A stretch of 64,000 bases of DNA, taken from contig OZ244892.1 of NCBI GenBank assembly GCA_965221465.1, forward strand, positions 4,526,001 through 4,590,000. The letters run 5' to 3'. The notes beneath the pieces were generated by a model. The model saw nothing but the letters and a program-made list of their open reading frames with translations, was not told where the DNA came from and made no database searches. Each line of letters opens with the position of its first letter. Position 1 is the stretch's first letter. Shown piece after piece: positions 1-8,150 of this stretch. Position numbers and translations under genes: made by a program. This stretch comes from Azophilus sp965221465 (GTDB lineage: Bacteria; Pseudomonadota; Gammaproteobacteria; Pseudomonadales; Azotimanducaceae).

Positions 1-1764
1 CTCGACCGGCGTCAGCCAGTTCATTGCCGCCTCGAGCCCGAGCACCTCCGAGTCGCCGCCGGTAATCGTCGAAATGATGCCGAGGCTCGACGTGTATTGA
101 ACTTGAACGTCGTTGAACTCCGACAGGTAGGCAGCCAGTTCCACGGTCATCCTGTTGTCGGCCAGGCTGAATTTTCCACCCAGTTCGTAGGACCATACCG
201 AATCGTCCTTGATCGCCTGTTCCGCATTCAGCCCATCGAGCTGGGCCGCCAGTACCTGGATGGCGGTCTGCTGTGACCCGCTGCGAAACCCCTTTGCCGC
301 GTTGAAATACAAGGTCGTATCGTTGTTCGGGTAGTAGCTCAGATTGAATCGGGGATTCCAGCTGTCGAAGCTCGCACTGTCGCTCTCGACCGTCGGCGGG
401 GTCTCGTTCGGTGTTCCCGTAAAGAGTACTGCCGTTTCGGTGAAGTCGCGATCGTCTTCGAAATAACGAAGGCCGATTAGCGGAACGAGTTTGCCATCCA
501 TCAATTCGTAGGACATTTCGCCGAAAACGGCAATGGATTCCGAATCGATTTCGAGAACGCTGTCGGAGCCCGCAAGCAACTGCAGAAAAGCCTGCTCGAA
601 AGACAGATCGGTTGCAAACGATGCGGTGGCGTCGTTGTAGAACACGCCGACAATCCACTCGTGCGGGCCATCGGAGTTGGAAACGAGCCGGATTTCCTGT
701 GCGAAGCTCTCCGCGTCAGTGGTCGAAACCAGGTCGCCGTTAAACGGGGGCGCGCCGAATCCGAGGCCGAACGAACCGATGTAATCGAGCCAGGTCGACG
801 TGGCCACCAGATCGGCGAAGCCGAGTGTCCAGTCGAGCGTTACATTGAACTGATCGCTGTCTCCGTCGGAGAACCCCCTGAATCCGCCGCTGGAGGCAAC
901 AAGTGGCGGCTCGAGCGACTCCACGACGTTATTGAACCCCTGGTCTGTCTCGATGTGCCAGTACGAGGCCGTCAGACGGACATCGTCCGACGCATTCCAC
1001 AGGGCCTTGACCCGAGCATGACTGGTGTCGCCACCGTTGATGTTCTCTTCGTCCGGAAAATCAGGGCTTTCCGAAAAACCGCTGAAATCGTCAATGCCAC
1101 CAGTCAGTCGGATGGCGAAGACATCCTCGGCCACCGGAATATTCAGCATGCCATCGACAGTGTAGCCCGTGTCGCCGTCGTCCATGTCCGACAGCGTCGC
1201 ACGCAACTTGGCGCCGAATCGGGAGGTATCGGGGTCCGGCGTGATGTAGCGAATGGTTCCGCCCATGGACCCGAGGCCCCAGAGCGTTCCCTGGGGACCG
1301 CGCAGCACTTCCACGCGTTCGAGATCGTACATGTTGCTGATCGGTGCGAGTTGCGCGTTCGGAATAATGAACGGAACCTCGTCGACGTAGAAGCCGACAA
1401 CTGCCGACCCCTGGGCACCGGTTACTCCGGTACCGCGGAGTTGAACCTGGGTGATCGAGGGGCTCCAGGAAAGATTGGTGGAAGCACCGGGTATCTCGTT
1501 GATGAAACGCGTCAGGTCGCCCAACCCCCGCGTCTCCAGGTCTTGCCCATCGAACGCCTGGAAGGAAATGGGAACATCCATCAATCGTTGTTCACGCTTC
1601 TGGGCCGTGACGATCATCTCTTCGATAACGGTTCCATCGGTCTCGTCGGCCTGATCGGTTTGCGCGAGCGCGAATTGTCCAGGAAAAGCCAACATCCCTG
1701 AAACAGCAAGGCAGGCTGCAATGGATGTCAATTTGCGCAAGAATGACTTGTATCGATTTTCCAT
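1..1764 (-). CDS. TonB-dependent outer-membrane receptor, C-terminus beyond the left edge
   Basis: Outer-membrane active transporter for a siderophore or organic substrate, energised by TonB. The frame is open from ATG 1764 to base 1 (588 codons seen), so the final barrel strands lie outside the window. Residues 1-34 are a signal peptide. 'EEMIVTAQKREQ' near residue 48 begins the plug and 'LERVEVLRGPQGTLWG' near residue 148 is the plug signature shared by the three other receptors here. The last visible residues still look like a barrel. An enoyl-CoA hydratase and an esterase lie upstream on the same strand, suggesting uptake and breakdown of one substrate, which the sequence does not identify. 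Confidence 0.93.
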   Translation of the reverse strand, partial: MENRYKSFLRKLTSIAACLAVSGMLAFPGQFALAQTDQADETDGTVIEEMIVTAQKREQRLMDVPISFQAFDGQDLETRGLGDLTRFINEIPGASTNLSWSPSITQVQLRGTGVTGAQGSAVVGFYVDEVPFIIPNAQLAPISNMYDLERVEVLRGPQGTLWGLGSMGGTIRYITPDPDTSRFGAKLRATLSDMDDGDTGYTVDGMLNIPVAEDVFAIRLTGGIDDFSGFSESPDFPDEENINGGDTSHARVKALWNASDDVRLTASYWHIETDQGFNNVVESLEPPLVASSGGFRGFSDGDSDQFNVTLDWTLGFADLVATSTWLDYIGSFGLGFGAPPFNGDLVSTTDAESFAQEIRLVSNSDGPHEWIVGVFYNDATASFATDLSFEQAFLQLLAGSDSVLEIDSESIAVFGEMSYELMDGKLVPLIGLRYFEDDRDFTETAVLFTGTPNETPPTVESDSASFDSWNPRFNLSYYPNNDTTLYFNAAKGFRSGSQQTAIQVLAAQLDGLNAEQAIKDDSVWSYELGGKFSLADNRMTVELAAYLSEFNDVQVQYTSSLGIISTITGGDSEVLGLEAAMNWLTPVE

Positions 1765-2031
1765 TGTATGTTCCCCCGTTCCGGAATCCTCGACCGCGCC
1801 TTGAAGCCAGGTTTGCGTGACGGTTTCCAAAATAGCGACAAAAATCAACTGCGTGAAGTCGGGCCGCATGCCTCTGACCGCAGCATGGACGAGGGGTTGT
1901 GCGGCACCCATGCCACCGCCTCGGTAGCCCCTTCGCGCTCTGGCTCATTTGAAGAGCAAAACGGGCTGCGGACAATGACGGCAGTAAATCGATAAATGAT
2001 CATTTCAGATCATCGGTCTTGCCGACGAAGG

Positions 2032-2814
2032 TCAGGTTCCGGTGAAGCGAGCTTCCCTTTTTTCCAGAAACGCGGCGATGCCTTCGCGAAGATCGTTGGA
2101 ACGGAAGCAGGCTTCGAGGTCGGCCTTGCTTCGCCGGACATGTTCGTCTCGCTCGAGTTCCAGGCCATCGTAGACGAGGCGCTTGATCTTGCGGGTGGCG
2201 AAGAGCGACGAGCGACCTATTTCACGCGCAAGTGCCAGAGCTTCATCCATCAACACGGCGGGTTCAACGACTTTGTCGACGTAGCCACAGGCGAGTGCTT
2301 CCTCGGCTTCCAACCAGTCCCCGGTATACATCAGCTTCAGGGCTTTCTGCACTCCGATCAGTCGCGGCAAGAGCCAGGTTCCCGCGCCGCTATCGGGCAC
2401 CAGGCCACGCCGGGCGAAATTCCATGCAAATCTCGCTGCAGGGGTTGCGATACGAATGTCGCACTGGCAAGTAATCTCCGCCCCCATGCCCACCGCCGGC
2501 CCGTCTATGGCCGCAATGGTGGGAATGCGGCATTCGACAGCGGGCCACCAGCGATCCCGATCTTCTGCTTTTTCAGGCAATCCGGCGTCCTCGTTGTTCG
2601 ATTCGGCGACTTCCGAGAGGTCGACGCCTGCACAGAAGGAACTACCAGCGCCGGTGACGATCAGCACGTGAGCGTCGTCCTGCTCTCCGGCGCGGCTGAC
2701 CGTTTCCAGGAAACTGGAGATCATGTCGCCGGTCATGGCGTTGCGCTTCTCGGGCCTGTCGATCGTGAGAACGCCGACCTTGTCTTCGCATCGATAAGCG
2801 ATACCGTCAGTCAT
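2032..2814 (-). CDS. Enoyl-CoA hydratase/isomerase family protein
   Basis: Crotonase-fold enzyme acting on acyl-CoA thioesters, cytoplasmic. Visible family motifs are 'LTIDRPEKRNAM' near the N-terminus, the oxyanion-loop segment 'GAGSSFCAGVDLSE', and 'AIDGPAVGMGAEI' followed by 'RRGLVPDSGAGTWLLPRLIG'. The position often occupied by the catalytic Glu reads Asp-Ser (VPDSG), so the exact reaction is uncertain. Length (about 260 aa) is normal. I prefer ATG 2814, whose first 8 bases overlap the end of the upstream esterase gene and suggest translational coupling. An in-frame start at 2829 is possible. Confidence 0.9.
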   Translation of the reverse strand: MTDGIAYRCEDKVGVLTIDRPEKRNAMTGDMISSFLETVSRAGEQDDAHVLIVTGAGSSFCAGVDLSEVAESNNEDAGLPEKAEDRDRWWPAVECRIPTIAAIDGPAVGMGAEITCQCDIRIATPAARFAWNFARRGLVPDSGAGTWLLPRLIGVQKALKLMYTGDWLEAEEALACGYVDKVVEPAVLMDEALALAREIGRSSLFATRKIKRLVYDGLELERDEHVRRSKADLEACFRSNDLREGIAAFLEKREARFTGT

Positions 2815-4282
2815 GCCCGCAACCCCCATACCAGCGACGCTGCTCCCGATCGGGGTCCGCCTCTATTCTCGACTGCCGGTCGACGATCAAGCACGATCGT
2901 ACCGGCGCCTCGTATGTCGGCCAATCCGGCCAGCCTTCTCCATTGGGATTACCCGTTCGAGCGAAACGCGCCAGCATGGCCGACCAGTTTCTCGACAGCG
3001 CCCGAACGTCACCATCCGAGGAGTCGTGGAATTTGCATAACATGTCGAGTTCACCGTCATAGGCATTGAAGATGAACGGCGTTGTCGAACCGTGTGTCGC
3101 GCCCAGTACGCCATCGTTGATTGTCGTCGGAAGGTCGAATCGATAGACCCAGGCAGCATTACGCGAGTGTTCGGCCACGCGCAGGACATTCGAGCGGAAC
3201 ATGTCACAAACGATTCGCGAGAGGACTTCCTGCCGGTCTTCTATCTTGCTCTCGAGGGATTCGACGTAACCCGCCGTTTGCTCGCCCAGGACGACCTCTC
3301 GCGGAATCACGGCCAGTGCAGCTTGGTAATCCATCAGCGGCGCAAGCAGTGTTCCTTCGTCTTTCGTTGTTCCAAGAAGCAGCGGAATTTCGATCGGTTG
3401 CGTTTCCGCGACTGCCTGATGCGTCGGGCACGTAACGACTTCACCGTCTACCGAAGATGCGGGAATCAAGCCGGCGAGCAATTGCAGTTCCGACAACTCC
3501 TGGCCCGACATCGAGCGAAGCCTTTCCAGTAACTGGTCTTCACCGATCCCGAGATAGTTCGTCAACGTGTCGATGCCGTCATGAGGGGGGAAATTCACGG
3601 GGCCGGGGCTGAGAGCGATGGCCTTGTGGAACAAGCCCCTTGCCGCGGGAGCCGCCAGCAGCGCCATCACCGAGCCGCCGCCGGCAGATTCCCCGAAAAC
3701 CGTCACATTGTGCGGATCGCCGCCGAAGGCATGAATGTTCTCCTTGACCCAGCGCAGTGCCGCGATCTGATCCTGGCAACCCAGATTCGCGGAACCGGCA
3801 AAGTCGAGGCCGAAACGACTCAGGTCGAGATAACCGAAAATGCCCAGCCGATAGTTGATGCAGACAACGACAACATCGTTTTCTGCTGCCAGCACCGATG
3901 CATCGAAATCGTTTGCGGACCCTTGTATATAGGCTCCGCCGTGAATCCAGAACATGACCGGTCGGTGTTTGTTGCCGACGTCGGGGGTATAAACGTTCAG
4001 ATAAAGACAATCTTCACTGAGATCACCGGGTGAAGGAACACTGCCGAGGATTTCCGGGTACGGTGGCTGATAGCACCGATTGGCATAAGTGGTCGCATCG
4101 ATTGGTTCGCCCGTTTGTTCTGCGGGTTGGGGCGGCAGCCAGCGCAGGTCACCAATCGGGGGCGCCGCGAAGGGCAATCCCAGAAAGGCAGTCGCTCCAC
4201 CGCTTTTCTTGCCTGATACCGTGCCCCAGTTGGTCGTCGTCGTTGTCACTATCGTACATCCTGGTTCGTGGATCGTTTCCAC
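2807..4282 (-). CDS. Type-B carboxylesterase
   Basis: Alpha/beta hydrolase of the cholinesterase/carboxylesterase type B family, hydrolysing carboxylic esters. The oxyanion segment HGG is at residues 114-116, 'EDCLYLNVYTP' at about 90-100, and the nucleophile elbow GESAGG places Ser199 as catalytic. 'GATHGSTTPFIFN' near the C-terminus carries the expected His. Length (491 aa) is typical. The start shown is a GTG and no clear signal peptide is seen, so it is probably cytoplasmic. It overlaps the enoyl-CoA hydratase gene by 8 bp and lies downstream of an AraC regulator on the same strand. Confidence 0.93.
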   Translation of the reverse strand: METIHEPGCTIVTTTTTNWGTVSGKKSGGATAFLGLPFAAPPIGDLRWLPPQPAEQTGEPIDATTYANRCYQPPYPEILGSVPSPGDLSEDCLYLNVYTPDVGNKHRPVMFWIHGGAYIQGSANDFDASVLAAENDVVVVCINYRLGIFGYLDLSRFGLDFAGSANLGCQDQIAALRWVKENIHAFGGDPHNVTVFGESAGGGSVMALLAAPAARGLFHKAIALSPGPVNFPPHDGIDTLTNYLGIGEDQLLERLRSMSGQELSELQLLAGLIPASSVDGEVVTCPTHQAVAETQPIEIPLLLGTTKDEGTLLAPLMDYQAALAVIPREVVLGEQTAGYVESLESKIEDRQEVLSRIVCDMFRSNVLRVAEHSRNAAWVYRFDLPTTINDGVLGATHGSTTPFIFNAYDGELDMLCKFHDSSDGDVRALSRNWSAMLARFARTGNPNGEGWPDWPTYEAPVRSCLIVDRQSRIEADPDREQRRWYGGCGHD

Positions 4283-4390
4283 CCCGCACAGGCTCTCTCC
4301 ACCATGGGCGGGGCCATGCTAGCAGTCGCGAGCACGCGCAGAAGAGCAAACTCGGCGCAACCATCGCGGCCCCGGGCGCAACCATGCGGG

Positions 4391-5413
4391 CTATGCGTGG
4401 TATCCCTGCCGGAAGCTCAAGGGCGTCAGACCCGTCCATCCCTTGAATGCCCTGATGAAAGCGCTGGGTTCCGCATAACCTACCTTGTAGGCAATATCGG
4501 CAACGCTGAGTTCGCCGATGCCCAGAAAATGCATGGCGAGATCCCGCCTGATCTGGTTTCTGATCGCGCTGTAATGGGTGCCTTCGCTTTTCAGGCGGCG
4601 GCGCAACGCCTGGGGATGACAACCCATGCCGATCGCGACGTCATCGAAAGCCGGCACTTCTTCGGTATCGCGCAGAATTTCATGGACCCTGCCCCTCACC
4701 TCGAGTGTTGTTTCTCCGCCCGCCTCCAGTGGCAGGTACAAATCCAGCGGCAAGCGACGGAAGTACTGTTCCAGGCTCGATTCAGTCTGAACGATGGGAT
4801 GGCTGAGGTAGTAACTGTCGAACTGCAGGCTGTTCTTTCCCTGATTGAACAGACAGGGTGCGCAATAGAATATCTGCCTGAAATCTCCAGCGTAATCGGG
4901 AGGGTCGTAATCGAACAACACCTGATTGAGCAGAATCCGTTCGTTTGCGAGCCAACCCAGAAATCGGTGGGGGAAGGCGAAACTGGATTCGATGGCAAAA
5001 CTGTTCAGAACCTTCCACCCCGGGCGCCGGCGGATTATCAGCTCGGTCCGGTCCCCCCTGGACACCCGGTCGTATTCGAGACTGTTCCTGAATAATGCGT
5101 TGAACTCGAGAAAGCGCTCGAGAGCATCGCCGATCGTCCGGGCATGAACCATCATGAGCCCCATGGCATGGGTTGCTCCGAGCGGCACCGGATTGGCCAG
5201 CAGACCGTAGAGTTCGTCTTTCATCGCAAGGCTGGTTTGACGGTTCAAGCGAGCAAACTGATTGATGCTCAGATAGCCGTCCGGCCGGTCCATGACCTCG
5301 GGAGATATGCCGCTTTTTTCCAGGAGCGGCGCGGAATCCAGCCCGGCCTCTTTCACTCCGGCAAGAGAATCTCTGGCCATTGAAACCGGAATCACTATCT
5401 CCTTGCGCGTCAT
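4391..5413 (-). CDS. AraC-family transcriptional regulator with arabinose-binding-type N-domain
   Basis: DNA-binding regulator. Residues 1-240 resemble the effector/arabinose-binding-type domain of OruR/ArgR-like AraC proteins ('MGLMMVHARTIGDALERFLEF'-type segment). The C-terminal about 100 residues form the AraC double helix-turn-helix, with 'SVADIAYKVGYAEPSAFIRAFK' covering the second helix pair (quoted loosely) and ending 'GLTPLSFRQGYHA'. ATG 5413 is chosen because the 31 upstream codons have no homology. It lies directly upstream of the esterase and enoyl-CoA hydratase genes on the same strand and may control them, which is inference. Confidence 0.9.
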   Translation of the reverse strand: MTRKEIVIPVSMARDSLAGVKEAGLDSAPLLEKSGISPEVMDRPDGYLSINQFARLNRQTSLAMKDELYGLLANPVPLGATHAMGLMMVHARTIGDALERFLEFNALFRNSLEYDRVSRGDRTELIIRRRPGWKVLNSFAIESSFAFPHRFLGWLANERILLNQVLFDYDPPDYAGDFRQIFYCAPCLFNQGKNSLQFDSYYLSHPIVQTESSLEQYFRRLPLDLYLPLEAGGETTLEVRGRVHEILRDTEEVPAFDDVAIGMGCHPQALRRRLKSEGTHYSAIRNQIRRDLAMHFLGIGELSVADIAYKVGYAEPSAFIRAFKGWTGLTPLSFRQGYHA

Positions 5414-6116
5414 TTCCTTTGTCTCTGAAGCTGCCTTGCTCGGGTGGCCTATGCCGCTACCTTTGCCCCGTATCCGCAAGCACAATCCCGACCGATCGCG
5501 CAGCACGAATCCGGGGCAACTCCATGATGGTGTAATCCTCAGGAGGTCGCATGGTCTGCCTCAACGTCAGAAAAAGTACATTTTCATGCTGCTTATAATC
5601 ACTATCGGGAATGGCATCAATGATCAGCGAATGCTGGGAAATAGACATTTTTTGACTTCCAGGTTCAGGCACCGCGCCAGTTTTATCGCAATCGATGCAA
5701 GGTCTGCACATGTTTTGGGAACAAATCGACATCTCATCTCATGCGTGCCTGGCTCAAGTGTCATCGACTGTTTATTTTTCTTGTGTTCAACGTCATTGAA
5801 TGCGTCCCGAGAGGTCGCATAGGCTCTACTGCGCCCTCGATGCGTGCGGGCGCGCCAAGTGAACAAACCCAATGACTGGATTGCGCCGAGATGCGGATGA
5901 ACTCATGGAGCGAGCGATGGCCGAATTCCGCGAAATCGCACACATCGATTCGGACAAGGAGAAATACAGCAGCGGGATTGGTGCCTATGCCGACAAGGTG
6001 CGATCGAAATCGCAGGAGCGGGCGATGACTCGAAACAATTGGGTATCGACAGCGGTCAGGCTGTTTTCGCGAACGGAGTTTACGTTGTGCCGTTGACAGC
6101 CGAACAGGTCGGACAA
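5414..6116. other. Intergenic region between divergent AraC and MaoC genes
   Basis: About 700 bp without a gene I can support. A minus-strand frame at 5457-5648 and a plus-strand frame at 5872-6096 are open, but neither resembles a known family. The plus-strand frame ends 20 bp before the MaoC start and could be a small leader gene. The stretch around 5560-5800 is richer in AT than its surroundings and probably contains the promoters of both divergent genes. Confidence 0.4.
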
Positions 6117-6938
6117 ATGACAGAACCGCTTACGACAGGCATCGATGCCCGATGGATCATGTCCTTTGCGGCCGGAATAAAGGACTGCAATCCCCTGTAC
6201 ATGGACACGGCTGCTCGCAAGGTCGTTGCCCACCCGGTTTTTCCTGTCTGCTTCGAATGGCCGGTAATACTGAGATCCATCGAAATGCCCGGCGCCGAGA
6301 TTGAACCGCAAGAGCACAATACGGGTATTCATTCCTATCACGACATTCACATCAACCGACTCGTCGAAGACGGAGACAAGCTGACGACTACGGCCACGGT
6401 CATTGGCGTGAAGGAGAAATCCAATGGCGCACATCAGACCATGCGACTCGACACCCATGATGCCGAGGGGAAGCTGGTCTGTCAGACCTACCAGCTCGGC
6501 ATTGCGATCGGCATGAAGGTCATTGGCGAGGGCTGTATCGAGGAACTGCCGAGCCCGCCCGACTTTAGCGGCATCCCGGCGAGCGACATCGAAATCGACA
6601 TCCCGATATCCGCTGAAGCGGCGCATGTCTATTCGGAATGTGCGCGCATATGGAGCCCCATCCATACTGACAGACAGATTGCCTTGTCGGTCAACCTGCC
6701 GGACATCGTGCTGCATGGCACGGCGACCCTCGCCTACGCGGTTACTGCCCTTGTCGATCGCTGCCTCGGTGCAGACCCGCGCAGGGTCCGTCGTGTCGGG
6801 TGCCGTTTTTCCGCCATGGTTCTCATGCCATCCATCGTCAAACTCGAGGTCCTCGCACTCGGCGCAGACCGGCTTCGATTCGAGATGTACACCGAAGATG
6901 GGCAATGCGCTTTGCGGGACGGTTTTCTCTGTTGGTAG
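6117..6938 (+). CDS. MaoC-like double hot-dog hydratase/dehydratase
   Basis: Protein with two hot-dog halves, as in fungal-type and mycobacterial (R)-hydratases. The N-terminal half carries 'FAAGIKDCNPLYMD'. The C-terminal half has the hydratase-2 signature as 'WSPIHTDRQIAL' followed by 'LPDIVLHGTATLA', with the catalytic Asp/His positions present. The likely role is reversible hydration of enoyl-CoA or a related acyl thioester. ATG 6117 precedes the conserved start; in-frame alternatives at 6039 (ATG) and 6087 (GTG) exist. An amidohydrolase scrap follows 19 bp downstream. Confidence 0.85.
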   Translation: MTEPLTTGIDARWIMSFAAGIKDCNPLYMDTAARKVVAHPVFPVCFEWPVILRSIEMPGAEIEPQEHNTGIHSYHDIHINRLVEDGDKLTTTATVIGVKEKSNGAHQTMRLDTHDAEGKLVCQTYQLGIAIGMKVIGEGCIEELPSPPDFSGIPASDIEIDIPISAEAAHVYSECARIWSPIHTDRQIALSVNLPDIVLHGTATLAYAVTALVDRCLGADPRRVRRVGCRFSAMVLMPSIVKLEVLALGADRLRFEMYTEDGQCALRDGFLCW

Positions 6939-6957
6939 CGCCAATGAGGGGCAGGCC

Positions 6958-7209
6958 ATGGCGACGATCAACCCGGCACGCTTTTCAGGGGTTGCCGGAG
7001 ATTCCGACCATCTCCGCGTGGGCGCACGCGCCGATCTCGTCGTGCTGGCCGGCAATCCACTGGACGACATTCGCAATTCCCGCTCCATCGAAGCAGTTAT
7101 CGCGAGCGGGCCCTACCTTGACCGCGCAGACCTCGACGCCAGGCTGGAATCAGTCGCGCAAAGCGAGCGTTTCGGGGCAGTGGCCGCATTCGACGTGGTG
7201 CGAGACTGA
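6958..7209 (+). pseudogene. Amidohydrolase C-terminal fragment
   Basis: Only the last roughly 80 residues of an imidazolonepropionase-like amidohydrolase remain: 'MATINPARFSG', then 'VGARADLVVLAGNPLDDIRN' and a tail 'YLDRADLDARLES'. This matches the typical C-terminal strand that closes the barrel in this family (compare the intact copies at 12.7, 25.2 and 26.4 kb). All metal-ligand motifs (HxH, Lys, two His, Asp) are absent, so it cannot be an active enzyme. Whether it is translated from ATG 6958 is unknown. Confidence 0.8.
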
Positions 7210-7574
7210 CTGCGGGTTATCGCCACTCCACGCGAATTCGCTTCTCTTGAATTCTATGAGAAGCTTCAGCCCTATCAATGGCAAATATTTCACGTAAAAG
7301 CTGCGGAAGGATTTGTCTGTTATTGCGTCGGCCACCGATCTGGATGGTTCCGACAACCTGACCGAACGCGTGGTCGTGGTGGAGAAACCCAATGTCAAGT
7401 GCTCGCAAAAGATACCCACCTCGACGTTCTGCGCGTCCATGATCTATAGCCTTCCATCGCGATACACTTGTCGGCATCCCAAAGGCGTGAACGTCACGAT
7501 CAGCGGCAGGGCCGGAAGCGATGCCAAACGCTATCGGATCCGTGACGTCAGACGCGCAATCGAGTTGATATCCG
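7210..7574. other. Gene-poor gap upstream of the HicB-like gene
   Basis: Base composition drops here. Open frames on both strands are short and mutually overlapping. A plus-strand frame (ATG at 7440, ending 7588) overlaps the start of the HicB-like gene by 14 bp and sits where a toxin gene would be expected, but I see no HicA or other toxin signature in it. Confidence 0.3.
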
Positions 7575-7913
7575 ATGAGCAAGCATAAGCGCTATTTTAA
7601 AATCGTCGAATGGTCGGAAGAAGATCAATGCTATATCGGGCGTGCGCCGGGGCTGGCCCTCGGTGGTGTGTATGGCAACGACGAACAGGCGGTTTACCAG
7701 GAACTCTGCGGTGTCGTCAACGAGTGGATTGCCATATACGGCGAGGAAGGGGTGCCGTTGCCAAATGCGACCGCCGGAAAACAGTATTCCGGCAAATTCA
7801 ACTTGCGGGTCGGCGAGCAATTGCATGAGCAGCTGGCAATCGAGTCCATGAAAATCGGCGAAAGCTTGAACAGCTACTGCGTACGGGTGCTGAAGGACGA
7901 AGTCGGTTCTTGA
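7575..7913 (+). CDS. HicB-family antitoxin-like protein
   Basis: A 112-aa protein with the HicB N-terminal fold: 'YFKIVEWSEEDQCYIGRAPG' resembles the substrate-like strand of HicB antitoxins. The C-terminus has a ribbon-helix-helix segment ('KFNLRVGEQLHEQLAIESMK', then 'GESLNSYCVRVLKDE') expected to bind operator DNA. No HicA toxin is recognisable on either side, so it may be an orphan antitoxin or regulator. Confidence 0.75.
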   Translation: MSKHKRYFKIVEWSEEDQCYIGRAPGLALGGVYGNDEQAVYQELCGVVNEWIAIYGEEGVPLPNATAGKQYSGKFNLRVGEQLHEQLAIESMKIGESLNSYCVRVLKDEVGS

Positions 7914-8150
7914 GGTCGAGTTGCAGTCCGGTCGGATTCGAGCCCACCCACGTCAACTCGGCGAGTCGCAGTAGCGCCCGTTCGAGGCTTGCGGAGGTGA
8001 GCAAGTTTCATCGTCGACAGTGCAAATCGACAGCCACTGACGATTGAACGATCAGGCCCGTCGCGAATCCTGCGGCTTCCGGCTTGGCGTGCCGGGCTGC
8101 TCCTTGTGGCGGACGCGTGCGCCGGTCCAGTTTTGCTCGCCGCTGGTCGG
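7914..8150. other. Intergenic region, nothing recognised
   Basis: The stretch separates convergent genes (HicB-like, plus strand, and the receptor at 8151-10316, minus strand). I see no gene or clear terminator hairpin with a T-tract. Confidence 0.3.

Noticed and set aside
661..1701. Long plus-strand open frame
   Set aside because: It is the antisense shadow of the TBDR on the minus strand, which has the coherent family motifs.
4380..4396. Partial match (ATGCGGGCTA) to the family A terminus
   Set aside because: Only about 10 bp and no adjoining element sequence; likely chance.
5457..5648. Possible small gene upstream of the AraC regulator
   Set aside because: No family resemblance and no clear ribosome-binding site; noted under the intergenic region instead.
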